This document shows positions 43,501 through 54,516 of a stretch of DNA of 64,000 nucleotides, in pieces; position 1 is the stretch's first letter, and every line of letters starts with the position of its first letter. The DNA lies in contig NC_085124.1 in assembly GCF_030269925.1 (NCBI RefSeq), positions 11,532,001-11,596,000 of the forward strand, given 5' to 3'. This DNA comes from Bombyx mori (Eukaryota; Arthropoda; Insecta; Lepidoptera; Bombycidae). A model generated the notes under the pieces. That model ran no database searches. It was given only the letters and a program-made list of their open reading frames with translations, and had not been told where the DNA came from. Both the position numbers and the translations under genes were made by a program.

Positions 43501-44835
43501 ATGGAGAAGCGTGTGATGGTTCTGTCTACAAATTTTACATCTGAAGATAGATTTACAATTTTTTAATTGATGCGAGGCGCGTAAGCAATTGAAACACCAT
43601 CGATGAAGCTTCGCATGATTGTATCTATCATCTACCGATTTTTGTGAAAATGATTCGCAAGAGACTATAGTGTGCTCATCGTCACAGTACGAGCACTTGA
43701 GTGTCGGTGGAGTAGAATTTACTACGTTAGTTGATGTCAGCATATCCTTAGAATCGTTCTTCTTCGGTGGGGTGTTTGATAAAAAAGTAGAAACCGGTTT
43801 TTTATTGAATGAAACGACGTTATGAATCGCAGCAGAACGTAGCTTATCCGGAGCAGGACGATCATGAACAAAGAAGTGGCTATCGCGTATAAGGGCTTCG
43901 CATTTGTTTTGTAAAAATCGTTTGAGGTCGTTGAAGGCTGGCAACTCAGAATCTGAAAATTGTATTTCAAAAGCACGACGAGTGTTTGAGTCCAGCTTTG
44001 AAAGAACTAAGTAGCTAAGTATAAAATCCCAACTGTCAGTTGGCAGGTTTAACCCTTTCAATATCGATAAATTTTCGTTAAACAAATCAAGACTACGTCG
44101 AAAGTCAGATGGAGAATTTAATTTTAAATTTACATTAAGTACTTCTTTCCAACAGGTGAAAGCTAAATCACGCTTATTTTGATAACGATCAATCAATGTT
44201 TGATAAGCCTCCTGATAGAATTTCCCTTCATAAGGGAAGGAGCGTATGAGTGCCACGGCATCTCCAGACAAACTTGATATTAGATAATGCATACGCTCTG
44301 AGTCCGTAAGTGTTGCGTTGTTATGAATGAGGGAGTGGAATACGTCATGGAATTTAGGCCAGCCTTTTATTTCACCTGAAAACAGCGGTACAGAAATTTT
44401 AGGAAGTTTTATGTTGTGACTTGTTACTTTGGAAGATTCTAGCGAAGTGTTCAATTCACTACCCGTTTTGATAGTCAACTGCCGATATATAGAAAGAATC
44501 TCCATATGAGTATCATCAAATTCCATGCGAAGCAGGTCCTCAGCCTCCTCATCGCAACTGTCTATCAGTGATATAATGTCACCGTATGCAGCCTCAAAGG
44601 CACTAACAACTTTTTTTACTTCCGGAAAACAAGCAAGGAAGGTGTTACATTGTTCCGGATCATATTTAGCCGCTCGGGCAATAACTAATGTTTTCTTTAA
44701 TCGATTTAAAGATAAAGTACGCTTACGTCGCAATACTGGTAGGTCCTGAACCGAAATTTCATCTGTGTCCATCGACCTCGATTTACTTTTCTTAAGTACA
44801 GCACACGATACCTTCCGCTTCACGGAATGTGACAT
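40591..44835 (-). CDS. BEL/Pao gag-protease-integrase fusion without reverse transcriptase (1414 aa)
   Basis: Single uninterrupted frame from the ATG at 44835. Gag-like region with LPKISVPLFSGEIKGWPKF (about 144-162; DUF1759 type); zinc-knuckle Cys/His groups about 381-445; aspartic protease motif LIDPGSQSHFIS with D513; start of the RT region (RYIVSLPFR, about 711) up to residue 767. The frame then jumps straight to YAKSRVAPIKRVSLPRLELC, which normally lies beyond RT. Only the C-terminal half of RNase H remains (SDSTVTLSWIRGH; NPADIASRG). Integrase is complete: zinc motif H1056, H1061, C1091, C1094; catalytic D1126, D1192, E1234; then the C-terminal domain. The RT palm, including its catalytic box, is missing. 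BEL/Pao polyproteins are usually several hundred residues longer. The frame stayed open across the junction near 42510-42540. Confidence 0.9.
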   Translation of the reverse strand: MSHSVKRKVSCAVLKKSKSRSMDTDEISVQDLPVLRRKRTLSLNRLKKTLVIARAAKYDPEQCNTFLACFPEVKKVVSAFEAAYGDIISLIDSCDEEAEDLLRMEFDDTHMEILSIYRQLTIKTGSELNTSLESSKVTSHNIKLPKISVPLFSGEIKGWPKFHDVFHSLIHNNATLTDSERMHYLISSLSGDAVALIRSFPYEGKFYQEAYQTLIDRYQNKRDLAFTCWKEVLNVNLKLNSPSDFRRSLDLFNENLSILKGLNLPTDSWDFILSYLVLSKLDSNTRRAFEIQFSDSELPAFNDLKRFLQNKCEALIRDSHFFVHDRPAPDKLRSAAIHNVVSFNKKPVSTFLSNTPPKKNDSKDMLTSTNVVNSTPPTLKCSYCDDEHTIVSCESFSQKSVDDRYNHAKLHRWCFNCLRASHQLKNCKSIFRCKICRQNHHTLLHRDLCDTDREDVAKSHVSINRLPPSSSSQEPQTQAFTNMNGSSVVLLATANVEVRDSSGHFHTLRALIDPGSQSHFISNQAMERLGLKPKQTSRNVCGLGQSSTSVTGMVELQLGVHQKNLFHLTALILPSICAQMPTARLDLSSCEHLRNLRLADPNYNKPGPIDLLIGAEMFSTLLLPGNISGSPHEPSALNTIFGWILMGSVKCRDETKHSNSFFLREHDTPLHEELRRLWELEVIPKSSVLTPDEQQCEKLFTETHARGTSGRYIVSLPFRQRDGELQFPGSRENTLRRFHSLERRLLSSPNLHQQYSDFMLDYLHNGHRSILLYAKSRVAPIKRVSLPRLELCAAVLLADLLKFVKEVYVPLLPFSDTFAWSDSTVTLSWIRGHSSRWKTFVANRVSHIQETVPETHWNHVRSNENPADIASRGMCPSDLLQSELWWAGPSWLRQPSSSWPSNSGLEVNETDILAEERCFSLVVNDEPNFIDSLLERFSSIRKVQRIIGYCLRFIRNANKKQTRVPGTFLGRTELHGALMTITKRIQFLNFQDEIRKLENGIPLPKPWRKLNPFLDDQGVVRVGGRLSRSGLEFSHKHPALLPRHSRFTYMIIEAIHKENCHPGLGTTQYLLMQLFWVFSSKRAIRHCLSKCVSCYKTNPKLLEPFMSDLPASRVNQVKPFSIVGVDYAGPFQIKLGKHRGAKIGKAYLCLFVCFSTKAVHLEVVSELSSEAFIAALRRFVGRRGRVNVIHSDCGTNFIGAQKILNLYMHSASESQNIEFKFNPPSAPHFGGVWEIQIKAAKTHLHRIIGNQTLTFEELTTLFVQIEALLNSRPLCSLSSDPNDLNVLTPGHFLVLEPLTAVPDSNLLDDQMSRLNRWQLIQRFQRHFWQRWKSEYLHSLTQRAKWNKRGETLNDGSVVLIKSESTMPLHWPLARVSKLHASPDGVVRIATVRTANGKFYTRPLTKLAPLPIYSD

Positions 44836-45736
44836 TCTTAATCGGAGCTACGATTTTATTTCAATTAAATTCAAAAAATAAAACAAAAAAATAAAAAATT
44901 TGAAAAGAAGTATTATGAATATTTGAAGGAAAATGAACGATTAATGTAAAATGTTTTTGTAATGTAAAATGTTTTGTAATTACGCAACCAATACAAAAGG
45001 ATAAAACTACAAGGTCAATAACCCATTTGCAATTGGATAACTCAGGTAAAAGATGACGTATGTGTTAGTTCGTATACCTGAGTTGTAAGTATTAGAATAA
45101 TATCGCAAACACAAAGAACCGTAATCACCAAACGATATTTAATTTTATAGGTAGGTAGGTAAATACGGAAACGAAAAATGAATAAAATAAAAATTCACAA
45201 AGTAACTCATTAATTTGTCAATACGTGGACGGTATTTGATCGTGACAAAACAAGATTGGTATAGGTTTAGATTTAAATTTAAATGTTTTAAAATTAAACC
45301 AAACGTGATATTATTTAAAATCGGTATTAGCACAACAATTATATTTATGAGAATATAACTTTGTACCAAGATACATAATTAACTGATGGGCGAACAATGC
45401 AGCGTTATACGTTCAACAAACGAAGACGGAGGGTATCCTCGTAAAGTTGACGACAATTAATCTAGAATTATTTATTAGATTCTCTTTTACGTTTAATATA
45501 ATGAATTTTACAAATTAATGCACTGAAGAGAATGAAGTACATACACCGTTATGTTATTTGATTGTATGCACAGCGTTACGGATTGCAATTAATTTGCACA
45601 GTGGATTGATGACGTGATTCGTATTGTCTTAGGCCTAATGAAATTGATCGTAATACAATTAAGAAAGCGGTTAAAAAGTAGTTACGTTAAATACTAGTTA
45701 AATTTAAGAACTTGTATTTTGCTGTGACGGTAGATT

Positions 45737-45754
45737 TCCCGGGTTTCGGCACCA
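45737..45754 (-). promoter_or_regulatory. tRNA primer binding site of BEL/Pao
   Basis: In element sense TGGTGCCGAAACCCGGGA, 5 bases after the 5' LTR. It begins TGG, complementary to a tRNA CCA end. I cannot name the tRNA with certainty. Confidence 0.8.
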
Positions 45755-45759
45755 TAAAA

Positions 45760-46216
45760 TGTATGTGAGACGTTAGTTCCCGGCTCGGTAGTTTGTTTTA
45801 GCCGGTTATCGTCGCGACACACACACTGGGTCTGGACAAACCAATCGATCCCTGGTCGGGGATGGCTACGGAACTTGCCCAGCAAGGTATCCTAGGTCCC
45901 CGATGTACGTCTAGGATTCAACAAATTGTGTAAATGCACATACGCACCTGGGACTGCCACACGGAGCTCCTGGACGCGTGCACTGTTCTAGAATCACTAG
46001 GCCTTGTTAATGTAATATAATTTAACTTCACCCGCGGTCGTCGATTTCGGTTAAGTTTAAATGTTCTAGATTCGGTTGCGTGTTGCTCGGCTCCCGTTCG
46101 TAATCGATGTGTGTGTGCATGCGATGTAGCTTCGCTGTCATTTTGATGGATCCGAACGTGGAGATCGATTGGCGTTGTAAAATGTCAGATTTAAAATTTG
46201 CCGCGAAGACGGCACA
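45760..46216 (-). repeat. BEL/Pao 5' LTR
   Basis: Identical to 40000-40456. In element sense this is the promoter-bearing copy. No clear TATA box stands out. Confidence 0.95.
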
Positions 46217-46221
46217 ATAAT

Positions 46222-47964
46222 ACTTCTCACAAAACAAAAAAGTAATTCTTTATCTGTGCTCAATCAAACGAACTGCGTCTTCAAAAACGTTACACATTGA
46301 AAGGGGATTATTATGGAGAGCTACAAGATTCGAATTCGCCAACAGGTTCTCAATCATTATGATCACTAAATAACATTAATTTTGCACCGGCAGCATTGAA
46401 ACAAGGCGTTTAATTTTACAAAACATTTAAATAATCCGATTGCGAATTCGAGGTACGAATTGTCGCGGAAATTCAGTAAATTTCGTTGTAATTAATCATG
46501 TCTGTATAGTCTGCTATTAATAGGGATGCTACTTTGTCGATATCTCGATAAGATGAACGCCGTATTTAGGCGATTGAGATCGAGTGGCTCTTTAAGAGCT
46601 GTGATTTTGTTGTAAAGTTTCGAATTTTAAATTAAAATGAACTCGTTACGGCTTCAAGGATAAGCTTTTGATGTGCTGGTCAAGCGATACGATCCTGCAA
46701 GTAAATACCAGTTTTCCTAAAGAAAAACGCACTTGACTCGAATTCGAGAACAACATGAAGTTGTGTTTAAAAATAAAATCTGCTAAATTTATAAATTTCC
46801 GTAATTACCTACTGATAAATAGGCCGTATCGTAGGCTGCAACGGCTTTGTACTCCCATTCTGCCTATTTAAGTTGAAACCGATATCCAGTTTGAAAGGCG
46901 GGACAATGAAATTGATATTTCTCATGTCTTAAAGTCGATTGCATTCACGTTATGATGCCAATGACCTCCAGTAAATTCTTAACTATGAGGTCGTATTTCT
47001 GTATAACTAGTTACTTTGCTACGACCACACACAATAGGAGCTCTTGCTCGATTGAAGTAAGCTACTTCTATCTCCTTGCGCTGGCCATAATTCAAATTGT
47101 CATTGCATTGTTATAAATGAACCCAATATACGCTACTTATTAAAAAAAACTCAATTCACTAATCCGGTCCATAATTCAAGAGATATTCGCTTTGTTTCAA
47201 CCGTACCTTGTTACAAATATACCCAGTCTAGTCTAAAAAAAAACCACTTAATTCTAGTAGTATCGCAGAAAGACCAAAATATTTATCGATAATTTCAAAG
47301 TTCATGTTCTTCGATATCTTCTACGGGACTACTCTAGTTCGGCTCGGTATTTGTGCGTAGCTCGAAGCGTATTGATTTTAGGTGCGCGCGCACTCAGCCT
47401 AGCCCGGGGTGGGCGGCGAAAAGGAACAAGGGCGGACGCCAATACGAATTCAACCATTTTATAGGGTCACAAACCCTTAGGTACGCGTCGAGAGTGGATA
47501 AAATTGAAGAATTAAGTCGTTTTTTTTAAATTTCGATTAGTAATAATTGAAGACATGAATGGACGAAGAGTATATGATATAATAAATTTTTAGAAAACAG
47601 GCAAAAAACTTTTGTTACTTGTATTTTTTCATCACATTCAATTTCTAAAAATAACCTTTAAGCCCGAAGTTTTAAGTTCTAATATGGTTTATTGGCACAT
47701 AGCACCTTCATTTAATGTAAAAATTCAATAATCTTAAAAGTGGTACTTAATCCCTTCATCCACTCACATCTTCAATTCCCTTTAATTTTGAGATTTTTTT
47801 GTTAGCGTTTCTTAAAATTCTAATGCGTAATTCTAATAGGTCCTTTGACGCCATTTTATAATTAGGTTTATATTGTTATTAATTCGTTAAACGTTAAACC
47901 TCGAAGTGTCAATGTATTCCAATTCGTTGGAACGCTTTTAACTAACAATAAAATTGGAATTACA
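46222..47964. other. no gene seen; one GC-rich patch
   Basis: Mostly AT-rich unique sequence. 47340-47470 is GC- and CpG-rich (gtgcgcgcgcactcagc, ggggtgggcggcg) without matching any repeat here. Confidence 0.35.
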
Positions 47965-48060
47965 ATCTCGAGGCATCGTGCTATCACCGAAGGTGCAGGC
48001 GAGCTCACGGGGTTCAGGTTGGGGGATTTCGCTAACATCTGCCCCAGCAAGAGCCTGATC
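47965..48060 (-). repeat. LINE family B scrap
   Basis: gcgagctcacggggttcagg and ccccagcaagagcctgatc only. Confidence 0.5.
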
Positions 48061-48178
48061 ATAGACATCAGGATTAAAACAAATATATTTTTGTACAATT
48101 TTTAAATTACATTAATCTATTGTAGCGTTTAAACTCGATCTAGGCAGCATCTCTTTGTAACGATTATTATAAATGTTA

Positions 48179-48607
48179 TCTATTCTAATATTATAAAGAG
48201 GAAAGATTTGTTTGTTTGTTTGTATTGAATAGGCTCTGAAACTACTGAACCGATTTGAAATTCACTGTTTGAAAGCTACACTATTCCCTAGTGACATAGG
48301 CTATAATCTTTTTTGAAAAAAAATTAGAGATCCTTACTAAAACTCCAATAATGTAACCCAAGGTGTAAAAAAGTTACCTAAATTATTCTTTAAATCGCGT
48401 GCCCTGCACAACCTATTGATGATAGAATCAAATAATGTACTACGACTTTGTAGAACACATTATCATTTACAAAAATTGTCGCGACAGAATATGTCTAACT
48501 ATTATAATTATGCCGAAATAAGTGTTCTTTTATTTTAAAAAATAAAACGTCAAATATCGTTGAAATTTTTGTTAAAGACCCGAGCGGAGCCGGAGCGGGC
48601 CGCTAGT
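48179..48607 (+). mobile_element. non-autonomous Helitron-like element, family H3
   Basis: A|TCTATTCTAATATTATAAAG to gagcgggccgCTAG|T. It is longer than the copy at 21869 because of about 150 bp of extra AT-rich sequence before the GC-rich end. Confidence 0.6.
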
Positions 48608-48867
48608 CGGGAAATAATTTCCTCAAAATTTGTTATATTTAGATTAATATAAAAAAACCCGATCTTGAAATAAATTTCCGTAATATGTCGATATATGGTA
48701 CCGTACATGGCTCGTGATTATGAGCATTTGTATCAGTGACTAACTCGATGAAGTCGTGAAGCATCGCCGATGCTTTTAGTGTAAAACCTCAATTTATGGT
48801 CTAAAACGTCCATTACCATGCAGCGGCCGATCTACCACGATACCCAGCAGTTTAAGCGAGCAATCTA

Positions 48868-49122
48868 ACGTTTTTTTTTTTATTGCCTAGATGGGTGGAC
48901 GAGCTCACAGCCCACCTGGTGTTAATCGGTTCCTGGAGCCCATAGACATCTACAACATAAATGCCGCCACCCACCTTGAGATATGAGTTCTAAGGTCTCA
49001 GTATAGTTACAACGGCTGCCCTACACTTCAAATCGAAACGCATTACTGCTTCACGGCAGAAATAGGCAGGGTGGTGGTGGTACCTACCCGCGCGGACTCA
49101 CAAGAGGTTCTTCCACCGGAAG
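48868..49122 (-). repeat. Bm1 SINE, headless
   Basis: Near-consensus reverse copy. T-run, attgcctagatgggtgg, ending ggactcacaagaggttcttc. Confidence 0.85.
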
Positions 49123-51284
49123 ATAACGCGACGGTACGATGAAGTTACCTTTACGTTTTTTTTTATATTTAATTCTTATTATGGCTTGCTCAGATTGATA
49201 CTACTAAGCCTATTTTTTTGTTGTTCCAGAAATACATCAGTAGGGTTAGTGTATGTAGGCTCCAAAACTAGAAACCCAAACGAAAAAAGTTACCTTTTTT
49301 TTTAAATTGATAAACACCAAAAACTCGCCTAGAGATTCTAAACAAAAGAAAAAGATAATTAGTTGACAAAACGAGAACCCAATTAAGTAAGTTTTGTCAT
49401 TCCCTATTTATATTTAGATATAAAATTTAACATAAACTTAAATAATACAACACTAAATAAATGGAATGCCAAAATAAAACTAAGCGATATTGATACTAAG
49501 TTAAAAATTATATGTACACGCACATACAACATAGGCCAAATTAATTGCGTTTCAATTTGTCAAGTCAATATTGGTTGGACGATGTAATGTGACATGACAA
49601 TGTCACGAAACTAATTGAATAGAAGTAAATAGAGTTTAATCAACTCTAAACGAATTAATTGGTATATCAATACTCTTGCATACGCACACTGCTTTTGTCT
49701 TCAATGGTTGCATACCTAGTTATCTTTATTTTTTTTACATTACGAAAAAAACAACGGTAGTACCTACATGGTTAGGAGGATAAAGACAACAGCCAAATCA
49801 AATTAAAATACCGGACATGTTATACCAACCTATCTAGTACAATAAAGGGTAAGAAAGGTTTTTTTTTTTTCAATTATATAGAATCATAAAATATGAGAAA
49901 TTCAAGCCCATCTAAATCAGATGTTTTAATTAAAAACCTTTCACCGTTTCAATTTTTCCTACTCAATTCCATTAAACGTTGGCATATTCCACACAATATA
50001 TAATGTTAGCAAAAACATCAGAACATCCCGAACACTCCCCAAATTTAAATAAAGCTGCCCCAATTTTTTTTGTAGAAACACTCTCGATTGCCAAATATTC
50101 ACGTTTTTGCTGTCGCGTTGTCTGAAAATATTTCGAACACAATTTCACGGTTAGGATTTTGTTTCGAAAGTACGCAAATCGTCTTTTCGCATTAAAAGTG
50201 TACAAATTTCCTAAATTATTCGAAATTGAGTTAATATGCGGAATCATTTGGTATCACCAGTATTTTTCTCATAAATACTGTTAAAAGAGCGTAGATTAGT
50301 TTTTTTTGTACCTCTGTCTTGACTACTATTAACAAAATTAATACATAATTAACAAAATTAGTAAGTTTTGAGATTATACAGTTTTAATGCGAGAAGACGA
50401 AAATGTTTTATATACGGATTCCACGGATCCAAATATTTCAGTCTTCCACATTAAGATTCAAATGTAATTTAGTTCATATTCCATAATTAGATTTTATGTT
50501 CATATCCTGTGTTAGATATACCGGATATTGGGTCTAACCTGGAAGTGAAGTGAGCTAGACGTGTAGTAGTAACCCAAGGCAGCTAGAGTTATTAATACAT
50601 AAATTCTAGACAACAAAAGCATATTATCAGATACAACCTCATGTTTCTTTGTATTTTCGGTGTGTTAGCCCGTAGATTACCCAAAAAAATCGCATAGATA
50701 TATTCCTAAACAGCTCAATTTAAATTTTGAAATCATTATCTATCCAAACTTCTGATTTCAAGAACTCAAAATACGAGTATACACCATACACCACTATTTC
50801 TAACATCACTAACCCCAATCGTCTTTATCCGTGTTTATGAAAGACTAGCAACAATTAGACAACCGCGTCGCTGTGCATTTAAAAAATCACATTAGTATTT
50901 AATGTCATTATTATTAGGGAGTCCAACGCTCATATAAATATTAGCCTATCCATTAATTACATGTATTTTCTACATGGATACCAAGTTTCAAGTCAATCGA
51001 ATGAATGGTTCAGTAGTTATAACGGAACATCCGTAAAAACCACTATAGATTTATATATTAGTATAGATATAGATTTGCGTCAGGGGATCTTTAAGTGACA
51101 ATCAAATTTAGCCCATTACTGCTAATTATTACAATTAAAGAACGCTCTAAAAATATACTTTTCGAAAATGACCAAAACCTAGATTTGAAATCATACCCTC
51201 ATCATATTTCACCATTTAAAGGCATTCCAAACGAAATCATTTAGAGCACCACTAGCCCGTCTACTATGAAAACAAATTACTTAC
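49123..51284. other. AT-rich, no gene seen
   Basis: No reliable exon. 50920-51075 (ggataccaagtttcaagtca; agttataacggaacatccgt) resembles the tail of an interspersed lepidopteran repeat but has no clear ends. Confidence 0.35.
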
Positions 51285-51338
51285 GTGCGCATAAAACTGT
51301 TCCGGAGTGTAGCTGGACGCAGGAAATTGGCAATTTCT
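51285..51338 (-). other. candidate 54-bp exon of unknown origin
   Basis: Minus strand: a pyrimidine-rich stretch ending CTGCTGCCAG, then 54 bp, then donor GTAAGT. The phase 0 reading is RNCQFPASSYTPEQFYAH, with no stop, and the length is a multiple of three. It lies in otherwise non-coding AT-rich DNA upstream of Appl exon a. I do not recognise the peptide, and it does not resemble a signal peptide. It could be an alternative 5' exon, a noncoding exon or chance. Confidence 0.25.
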
Positions 51339-51344
51339 CTGGCA

Positions 51345-52015
51345 GCAGCGGCCAAACGGAAATGGACGCAAATTGTGAATATTTATACGATAAAATATAC
51401 ACGAAATAACGTGTGATTGACGAGAAACGAGGCAGTAACCAAATTGCGGTGACGACGAGATTGTTATTTTTGAATCAATTTTACATACTTCAATGCAAAC
51501 AAATGGAACTTGAACGATTATAAATTGTTTTTAAATCGTATGCTATGTAATGAATTTGGTCTTTAGATAAAATTAACGTAATAAAGTAATTGTAATGAGT
51601 AAGTCGTGTTTAGTTACAATAACTAATATTGTTTTAATAAAACAGTACGTTGTTATTGCTAGACTACATTTAATTTTAGTTATTAGCTTGAAATAAATTA
51701 GCGATTGATCGCAAAGTTAATTTAAAGATTGTTTTTTTATCCGTAATAGGTAATCTCATTGAATACATTCCGTCCATTGATTGTATTGCAGTAATAATGA
51801 ATCCTGGGGATTTAAAATAATCCGTTGTAATTTATTTCAACCGAGCTACTCTGATTGTTTAATAAATATTTTGTATTCAGGTTCATTATTGATCTACGTT
51901 AGAGTTTGATCAGTACATTATATCTAGTTCAAAATAGCTACGGAATTATAATTGTCATTGCTTACCGGCTATTATATTTCAATAGTTAAATCACCATAAT
52001 CATAAATTCGACATC
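51345..52015. other. AT-rich, no gene seen
   Basis: Unique-looking sequence without open frames. Confidence 0.35.
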
Positions 52016-52365
52016 GCATATGTTTTTGTTTAGGGGTCAAACCTCATACGGGGTATCTGCGTCTAGGGAGCACGCGGGGTATATGAGACTCATCGGTCTG
52101 CATATGTTGAAAGCAAACCGCGACTTTAGGATGTTTTTAGTGTCCTACCCACCAATTGCACTCTCTCACCAGACGTTCGATATCCGTCCGGGGTCAGAGA
52201 CCGGGCAGAGTAGGGTGATTCCCGCGGTCAACACTACAACCAGACTCGCGGCGCCACACCGATAAAGCCCGATCGATGGGTTGTCGTAGCGATCGTCGAC
52301 GACCAACGACGCCGGTCTCCGCGGCACGGCCCGTCAGACCGCCCTGGCCATGGGATTATAAGAAG
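52016..52365. other. GC-rich island, probable repeat of unknown family
   Basis: About 350 bp clearly richer in GC and CpG than its surroundings (ccgtccggggtcagagaccg; gcggcgccacaccgataaag). An 81-codon forward frame exists but shows no domain. Composition suggests a fragment of a LINE or other element rather than a host exon. Confidence 0.3.
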
Positions 52366-53079
52366 CCAACGAAATTGAAACTACTTTTAGGGTTTAAACT
52401 GGCATTATTTTACTGTCATCATATTAGACGTTTTACGACTCTGGAGTTAATCGAAGTCTAAACGGAAGAAAATACTAGAAGTCTAGAAGATAAAGATAGC
52501 AATATTTACGTTCCAAATCAAAGGCTTGAACTGCTAGAACTAAGTGGAATGAGGGATAGATTAACAACATTTTTGATAAAAATATTGTATTGCTGTATTA
52601 TCACATGGAGTTCCATTATTTAGATTTCGTATCATCGTATCATAGCTCCATCAAAGTGCGCAATAAAACCTACGTTCTCGACAAAGAATGGCCACGGTTT
52701 TTTTTCTTTTTTGCGGCACATAATTCTGTATTGCGGTCATATTCGTGCGAAAACTGGGTCCCCGGGCTACGTGACCAGAGTTGTAGATACGTCGATACAC
52801 AACGGACTCGCCCTGCATGGATTAGATTTACTGTGGCTTCAAATACAGAACTCATTTCGAAGAACTCGTTTGTTGAAAGTGTTTGTGGATATGAAATTTT
52901 AAGATGCTGTACTTCATCTATGGTTTATATATTTTAAGGTGATTTGCTGTATATTCGATTTAAGAAAAATACCATATAGATTTAAAAGATTTTATCTAAT
53001 CAAAAATTTTACAAAAGAAATTGTTCATGTAATAGATTCAACATGATTGATGCCAAGAACGAAACTTAAGCTTTATCTA

Positions 53080-53520
53080 AGGGTCCTTCAGGCATGATTA
53101 CTGCTATACGATGCTGTGGACTTCTGCTCTCTAGAACGATTTCATAAATATCTCTCACTTACAGTACCGCTCCTCATGTCTATGGGTCGTGATCACCTGC
53201 ATCCGTAACTTTCGTCCTCACGATTCTGTGCCATCTTATCCTGACTTCGGCTACTCGGAGAGCATCGTAGACGGTGGAATGAAAGGCGTGCGGATCTGGT
53301 CAGGCTAACGCCTTGGGGTGCTCTAACATAAGCGTCATTACGGATCTTCCCGATCCATTAACGGTGCTTTTAGGTACCACAAGCACCGGTCACTGTCCTC
53401 GTCGAACCCGTCGCTTGCGTCGAAGGAAACTTTCTCAACTGACAACAGGACTTACCGCCTCAGAGTTTTCGTGTTTCAACCCAAACATAAGCACTACAGA
53501 TTATTCAAGTTCCGCATAGA
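53080..53520 (+). repeat. LINE fragment related to family B, upstream part
   Basis: ttcccgatccattaacggtg and aagcaccggtcactgtcctc match, in reverse, the segment that precedes the family B tail in the longer copy at 61171-61539. The edges are not defined. Confidence 0.5.
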
Positions 53521-54103
53521 TAATAACAATAATATTAAATTGATTAAAACAAAGCGATCTATATATCATTTTACGATCTATGTAGGTATATAAATTATTT
53601 TATATTTGTGAACGAGAAACTTCTGAAGGAACTGATCCTGTCACGACCGCGTCAAACTGTCATTGCCAGATGTATCACCAAATAAAGCTCCCGATTCGAA
53701 AGATTTCCAACTGATGTTTCAATAAGTTTTTATAACCTACTATTTTATAAATGAAGTTGAAGAAAACATAGAAGTTTTACGAACGATGCTTGTGAGAAAA
53801 CTATTATTACAAAACCTTTTTGGTTGACGATTTTTAAATATTAAAAAAAAACTGCTGCTATTTTTGTCCGCGACATAGATGATACGTACGAATATGTATA
53901 AAAATTGAATTTAAAAACAGTCATTGCATCAATACAATCAAAATATTCTTAGTTTATCTAAACAGCGAAATATCTTGGTATCCACCTGTGCCTCTAACGT
54001 TGCTGTTACAGATTACGATGGTGACGGTGACCATTTATTTAACATTAATGTAACCTAATCTGTCTATTCGAATGAAAAACGTTTCAAAAATTGAATAAAG
54101 TCA

Positions 54104-54504
54104 GGCTTTTTGGCAGGAACGCGAGAAGTGAAGTTATGTGATTTGTTTTATTTTGTCTATTTAGTGTTTCTTCAGGTTTAAATGTATAATAACGGTGGTT
54201 TATTAACTGTTTAATATCTGTGAAAGTGCACAAATGTGGGAAAATGAAACAAAGCCGCTGGACGTAGCTTCTCGGGATCCTCCAAAAAGTCCACTGAAAA
54301 ATCCACCATTTTACTGAGATTATATGTCATCCCATATCATCTCATTTAATTTCATCCCAGTTGATTAATGTCACAAATTAATAATCTACATTTCATTTCA
54401 TTTCACTCCATAATATCATTTTTCATAAAAATAAGAATATAAATTAAAATAAGACACAACCTAAAGGTCTTAGTTACCAGGTCATAAACTCCGTTAAAAA
54501 ATAA
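54104..54504 (+). mobile_element. short retroposon, family S, copy 2
   Basis: 401 bp in sense orientation, from ggctttttggcaggaacgcg to taaaaaataa, flanked by the 12-bp direct repeat tgaataaagtca (54092-54103 and 54505-54516). Confidence 0.72.
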
Positions 54505-54516
54505 TGAATAAAGTCA

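Larger units (their letters stand above)
40000..46216 (-). mobile_element. BEL/Pao LTR retrotransposon, complete ends, RT deleted
   Basis: 6217 bp with two identical 457-bp LTRs, flanked by the perfect 5-bp target duplication ataat (39995-39999 and 46217-46221). The sense strand is minus: 5' LTR 45760-46216, primer binding site, one 1414-codon frame, polypurine-like tract, 3' LTR 40000-40456. Five-base duplications are typical of BEL/Pao. Identical LTRs mean a recent insertion. The element as a whole is non-autonomous because the reverse transcriptase is absent. Confidence 0.93.

Noticed and set aside
40000..46216. endogenous retrovirus with envelope
   Set aside because: No envelope-like frame follows the integrase; the domain order is that of a BEL/Pao retrotransposon.
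52020..52265. 81-codon ORF in the GC-rich island
   Set aside because: No recognisable domain and GC content alone explains the lack of stops; kept only as an unassigned island.
52590..52937. 115-codon plus-strand ORF
   Set aside because: No domain, no splice context and an internal homopolymer run; not supported as a gene.
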